Below, in pieces: positions 61,146 to 64,000 of a DNA stretch of 64,000 bases; position 1 is the first letter of the stretch, and every line of letters begins with the position of its first letter. A model generated the notes under the pieces. It saw only the letters and a program-made list of their open reading frames with translations, was not told where the DNA came from and searched no databases. The translations under genes and the position numbers were made by a program. Origin of the DNA: Welwitschia mirabilis (lineage: Eukaryota; Gnetophyta; Gnetopsida; Welwitschiales); assembly GCA_051453625.1 (NCBI GenBank), contig JBOZIK010000001.1, forward strand, positions 153,328,050-153,392,049, in the 5' to 3' direction.

Positions 61146-62129
61146 NNNNNNNNNNNNNNNNNNNNNNNNNNNNNNNNNNNNNNNNNNNNNNNNNNNNNNN
61201 NNNNNNNNNNNNNNNNNNNNNNNNNNNNNNNNNNNNNNNNNNNNNNNNNNNNNNNNNNNNNNNNNNNNNNNNNNNNNNNNNNNNNNNNNNNNNNNNNNNN
61301 NNNNNNNNNNNNNNNNNNNNNNNNNNNNNNNNNNNNNNNNNNNNNNNNNNNNNNNNNNNNNNNNNNNNNNNNNNNNNNNNNNNNNNNNNNNNNNNNNNNN
61401 NNNNNNNNNNNNNNNNNNNNNNNNNNNNNNNNNNNNNNNNNNNNNNNNNNNNNNNNNNNNNNNNNNNNNNNNNNNNNNNNNNNNNNNNNNNNNNNNNNNN
61501 NNNNNNNNNNNNNNNNNNNNNNNNNNNNNNNNNNNNNNNNNNNNNNNNNNNNNNNNNNNNNNNNNNNNNNNNNNNNNNNNNNNNNNNNNNNNNNNNNNNN
61601 NNNNNNNNNNNNNNNNNNNNNNNNNNNNNNNNNNNNNNNNNNNNNNNNNNNNNNNNNNNNNNNNNNNNNNNNNNNNNNNNNNNNNNNNNNNNNNNNNNNN
61701 NNNNNNNNNNNNNNNNNNNNNNNNNNNNNNNNNNNNNNNNNNNNNNNNNNNNNNNNNNNNNNNNNNNNNNNNNNNNNNNNNNNNNNNNNNNNNNNNNNNN
61801 NNNNNNNNNNNNNNNNNNNNNNNNNNNNNNNNNNNNNNNNNNNNNNNNNNNNNNNNNNNNNNNNNNNNNNNNNNNNNNNNNNNNNNNNNNNNNNNNNNNN
61901 NNNNNNNNNNNNNNNNNNNNNNNNNNNNNNNNNNNNNNNNNNNNNNNNNNNNNNNNNNNNNNNNNNNNNNNNNNNNNNNNNNNNNNNNNNNNNNNNNNNN
62001 NNNNNNNNNNNNNNNNNNNNNNNNNNNNNNNNNNNNNNNNNNNNNNNNNNNNNNNNNNNNNNNNNNNNNNNNNNNNNNNNNNNNNNNNNNNNNNNNNNNN
62101 NNNNNNNNNNNNNNNNNNNNNNNNNNNNN
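61146..62129. other. assembly gap, 984 N
   Basis: This should contain the LTR end, the primer site and the leader of the Sirevirus-like element. Confidence 0.95.
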
Positions 62130-62209
62130 GTATTGGAGCTAAGTTGAGTCTACATTAGATTTTAATAAATTTTGACCTTAGAATCCTAAAAATAAGTAAC
62201 CCTTCTGAT

Positions 62210-64000
62210 GGTTTTTTAACCAGTCATCCACCTATGTTTGATGGATCGAACTAGGCTTATTAGAAAGCTAGGATGAGAATATTTCTTAGATCCCTAGATG
62301 CCAACATAGAAAAAATCATCTACAAAGGTAATACTATACCCATGATAACCCAAAATGATNNNNNNNNNNNNNNNNNNNNNNNNNNNNNNNNNNNNNNNNN
62401 NNNNNNNNNNNNNNNNNNNNNNNNNNNNNNNNNNNNNNNNNNNNNNNNNNNNNNNNNNNNNNNNNNNNNNNNNNNNNNNNNNNNNNNNNNNNNNNNNNNN
62501 NNNNNNNNNNNNNNNNNNNNNNNNNNNNNNNNNNNNNNNNNNNNNNNNNNNNNNNNNNNNNNNNNNNNNNNNNNNNNNNNNNNNNNNNNNNNNTAAATTT
62601 GAAGATATTCATATGAATGAAGAAGAAACTTTGCAAGAATTTTTTGCTAGACTTACAGATATCATAAACTTAATGACAAGCCTCAGAGAACACATGGAGA
62701 AAAGAAAAGTGGTAAGGAAAGTTTTGAGATTCCTATCCAAGATATTTAAACTGAAGATAACATCCATCAAAGAGAGTATGAACATCAATGCAATGGCACT
62801 AGAAGAACTTCAAGATAATTTGCGAACCTATGAGCTTAAATTTGTTAAAGATAATAGGGAAGGTAGTGCTTTAAAATGTATGTAGAAAGACTATAGATCT
62901 GATAGATCGGATAAAGAATTTGATGATGATGAAGTGGCTTTTCTAGCTAGAGGATTCAAGAAATTTTTTCATAGGAAAAAGGAAAGAGAATCTAGCAGGA
63001 ATGCAAAAAGAAGTAATCCAAAATAGAGAAGAGAGTAAGAAAAGGAAAAATAAGTCTAATGCTACTCATGAAAAGGATTTATAATATGGCTAATGAGTGT
63101 ATTAACATAAGGAGAGACAATAAAAAGTAAAGAAATCCTTCATTCATAGCTACTTAAGATAATGAATATGATAAAGATGATGAAAACTATTTAGATCATG
63201 ACTTAGATAGAGATAGAAGGTTGTCTTTTATAACTTTTGTGCCATCACTCAAAAATGTTTCTAGCACATCAATACCTGATGATTTGGACATGATAAATGA
63301 AGAAGAAAATGAGTTAGAAAACACATATCAGGAGCTATATAAGGAGTATGAAAATTTAGTCAAGAGAATAAATGAGTTGAATAAAATAGTGAAGTCTATT
63401 TTCAAAGAAAAGGAGGAATTGGAAGATAAATATAATGTTCAGAAATCTGATAAAATCAAGCTAATTTCTCAGGTAAAAGATCTTTCTTTTTTTGTAAATA
63501 AATTTTTTGATAGCTCTTCTAAATTACAACAGATGCTTGAAGTATGAAAGTCCACTAGAGACAAATTAGGTATTGGCTTTAGATCATAAAAATTGCAAGA
63601 ACAGGTGAACCACAAGAGTAAGTATGTGCCTAATTTTTTGTGTAATTTTTGTGAAAAATGTGGTCATTCAAAGGATTTTTGTAAAGTTAGACAATTAATA
63701 ATTTTCTCTAAAAATATAAAAACCTTATCTATTAAGTTTATTTCTAAGAAAAGTATATCACCTAAGTTAAATAAGGCTAAGTAAGTTAAAGCTAATAATC
63801 TTCAAAGTTTTCTAACATAGATAGCTTTCAAAAAATCACATATGAATAGTTGGTATCTAGACAGTGGTTGTTCAAGTCATATGCCAGGAGAAAAATCAAG
63901 CTTTTAAAATCTAAAGAGTATAAAGGGAGGAGAAGTCATCTTTGGAAACAATAAAATGTCAAAAATAGAAGGTACTACATGCATAAAGGGAGGTATGTTA
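62210..64000 (+). pseudogene. Sirevirus-like copia gag and protease start, partial
   Basis: The gag N-terminus near 62228 reads PPMFDGSN, a stop, AY, a stop, KARMRIFLRSLDANI. The UBN2-type gag core at 62594-62885 reads KFEDIHMNEEETLQEFFARL, LTDIINLMTSL and VVRKVLRFLSKIFKLKITSI. Then follow a basic stretch (63,000), an acidic stretch (63,160-63,210) and a coiled coil at 63221-63547 (LENTYQELYKEYENLVKRIN). A perfect CX2CX4HX4C knuckle at 63641-63682 reads CNFCEKCGHSKDFC. The protease active site near 63850 reads WYLDSGCSSHMPG. Gag packages the element's RNA and the knuckle binds it. Stops separate these blocks, and a 234-N gap (62360-62593) splits the gag, so this copy is inactive. Pol continues beyond the window. 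Confidence 0.85.
62360..62593. other. assembly gap, 234 N
   Basis: The gap lies inside the gag of the Sirevirus-like element. Frames on the two sides differ by one base, but the gap size is only an estimate. Confidence 0.95.

Larger units (their letters stand above)
60081..64000 (+). mobile_element. Sirevirus-like Ty1/copia retrotransposon, 5' part
   Basis: It starts TGTTAG at the point where the Athila-like LTR is broken and runs on past the window end. The order is LTR (60081 to an end hidden in the gap 61146-62129), gag (from about 62210), CCHC knuckle and protease start. The long coiled-coil gag C-terminus with separate zinc-binding motifs fits Sirevirus elements. Damage is lighter than in the other relics, so it is probably the youngest large insertion here. 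Confidence 0.75.

Noticed and set aside
1-64000. tRNA, rRNA, CRISPR or bacterial-type operons
   Set aside because: No tRNA cloverleaf, rRNA core sequence or regularly spaced repeat-spacer array was seen; the primer-site words are short tRNA complements only.

Overview
The window is AT-rich plant repeat DNA. I found no intact host gene. The organism is a flowering plant, judged from the plant-specific mix: Ty1/copia relics including a Sirevirus-like gag with a coiled coil, Ty3/gypsy relics of the Athila/Tat group with a tRNA-Asp-type primer site, a DUF659-type hAT transposase relic, a CACTA terminus and a TRIM/SMART-like miniature retroelement. I cannot name the species. Almost every coding relic is full of stops and frameshifts, many of them C-to-T or G-to-A changes expected from long-term cytosine methylation. 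Fourteen runs of N interrupt the sequence. Four are exactly 100 N, which usually marks joins of unknown size.

Layout. 1-9.5 kb: a decayed Ty3/gypsy element on the + strand (gag, protease, RT, RNase H, integrase) between two diverged direct repeats at 1290-1560 and 9201-9485. A ~310-bp TRIM/SMART-like element sits at the 3' end of its integrase. 9.9-10.8 kb: minus-strand hAT transposase relic (BED finger plus DUF659). 13.3-17.7 kb: two separate copia relics, one per strand, with their 5' sides facing each other. 19.2-21.8 kb: diverged LTR-like DNA. 21.8-31.7 kb: a minus-strand LTR element with ~1.7-kb repeats and a tRNA-Met primer site. Its interior holds no recognisable gypsy polyprotein but does hold a + strand copia RT piece and a minus-strand fragment of the host translation factor eIF2-alpha.

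31.7-49.8 kb: a large minus-strand Athila/Tat-like gypsy element of ~18 kb. Its two direct repeats are each about 5.0 kb, unusually long LTRs, and each carries the same decayed open frame. The interior has gag, protease, RT, RNase H and integrase relics, but one protease-to-RT segment occurs twice across a 100-N gap, so the assembly or the element is chimeric there. A CACTA-type terminus abuts the right LTR. 50-54 kb: LTR-like and tandem-repeat DNA without recognised genes. 54.3-60.1 kb: a third, partial minus-strand copy of the same Athila-like family. Its LTR is cut at 60,080 by a + strand Sirevirus-like copia element that runs off the window end and contributes LTR, gag, a CCHC knuckle and the start of the protease.

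The parts do not form a working pathway. They record nested insertions: the minus-strand LTR element at 21.8 kb was invaded by the giant-LTR element, a CACTA sequence lies against that element's edge, and a sister copy was invaded by the Sirevirus. The most unusual content is the eIF2-alpha fragment lying in sense orientation between two LTRs and the ORF-bearing 5-kb LTRs.
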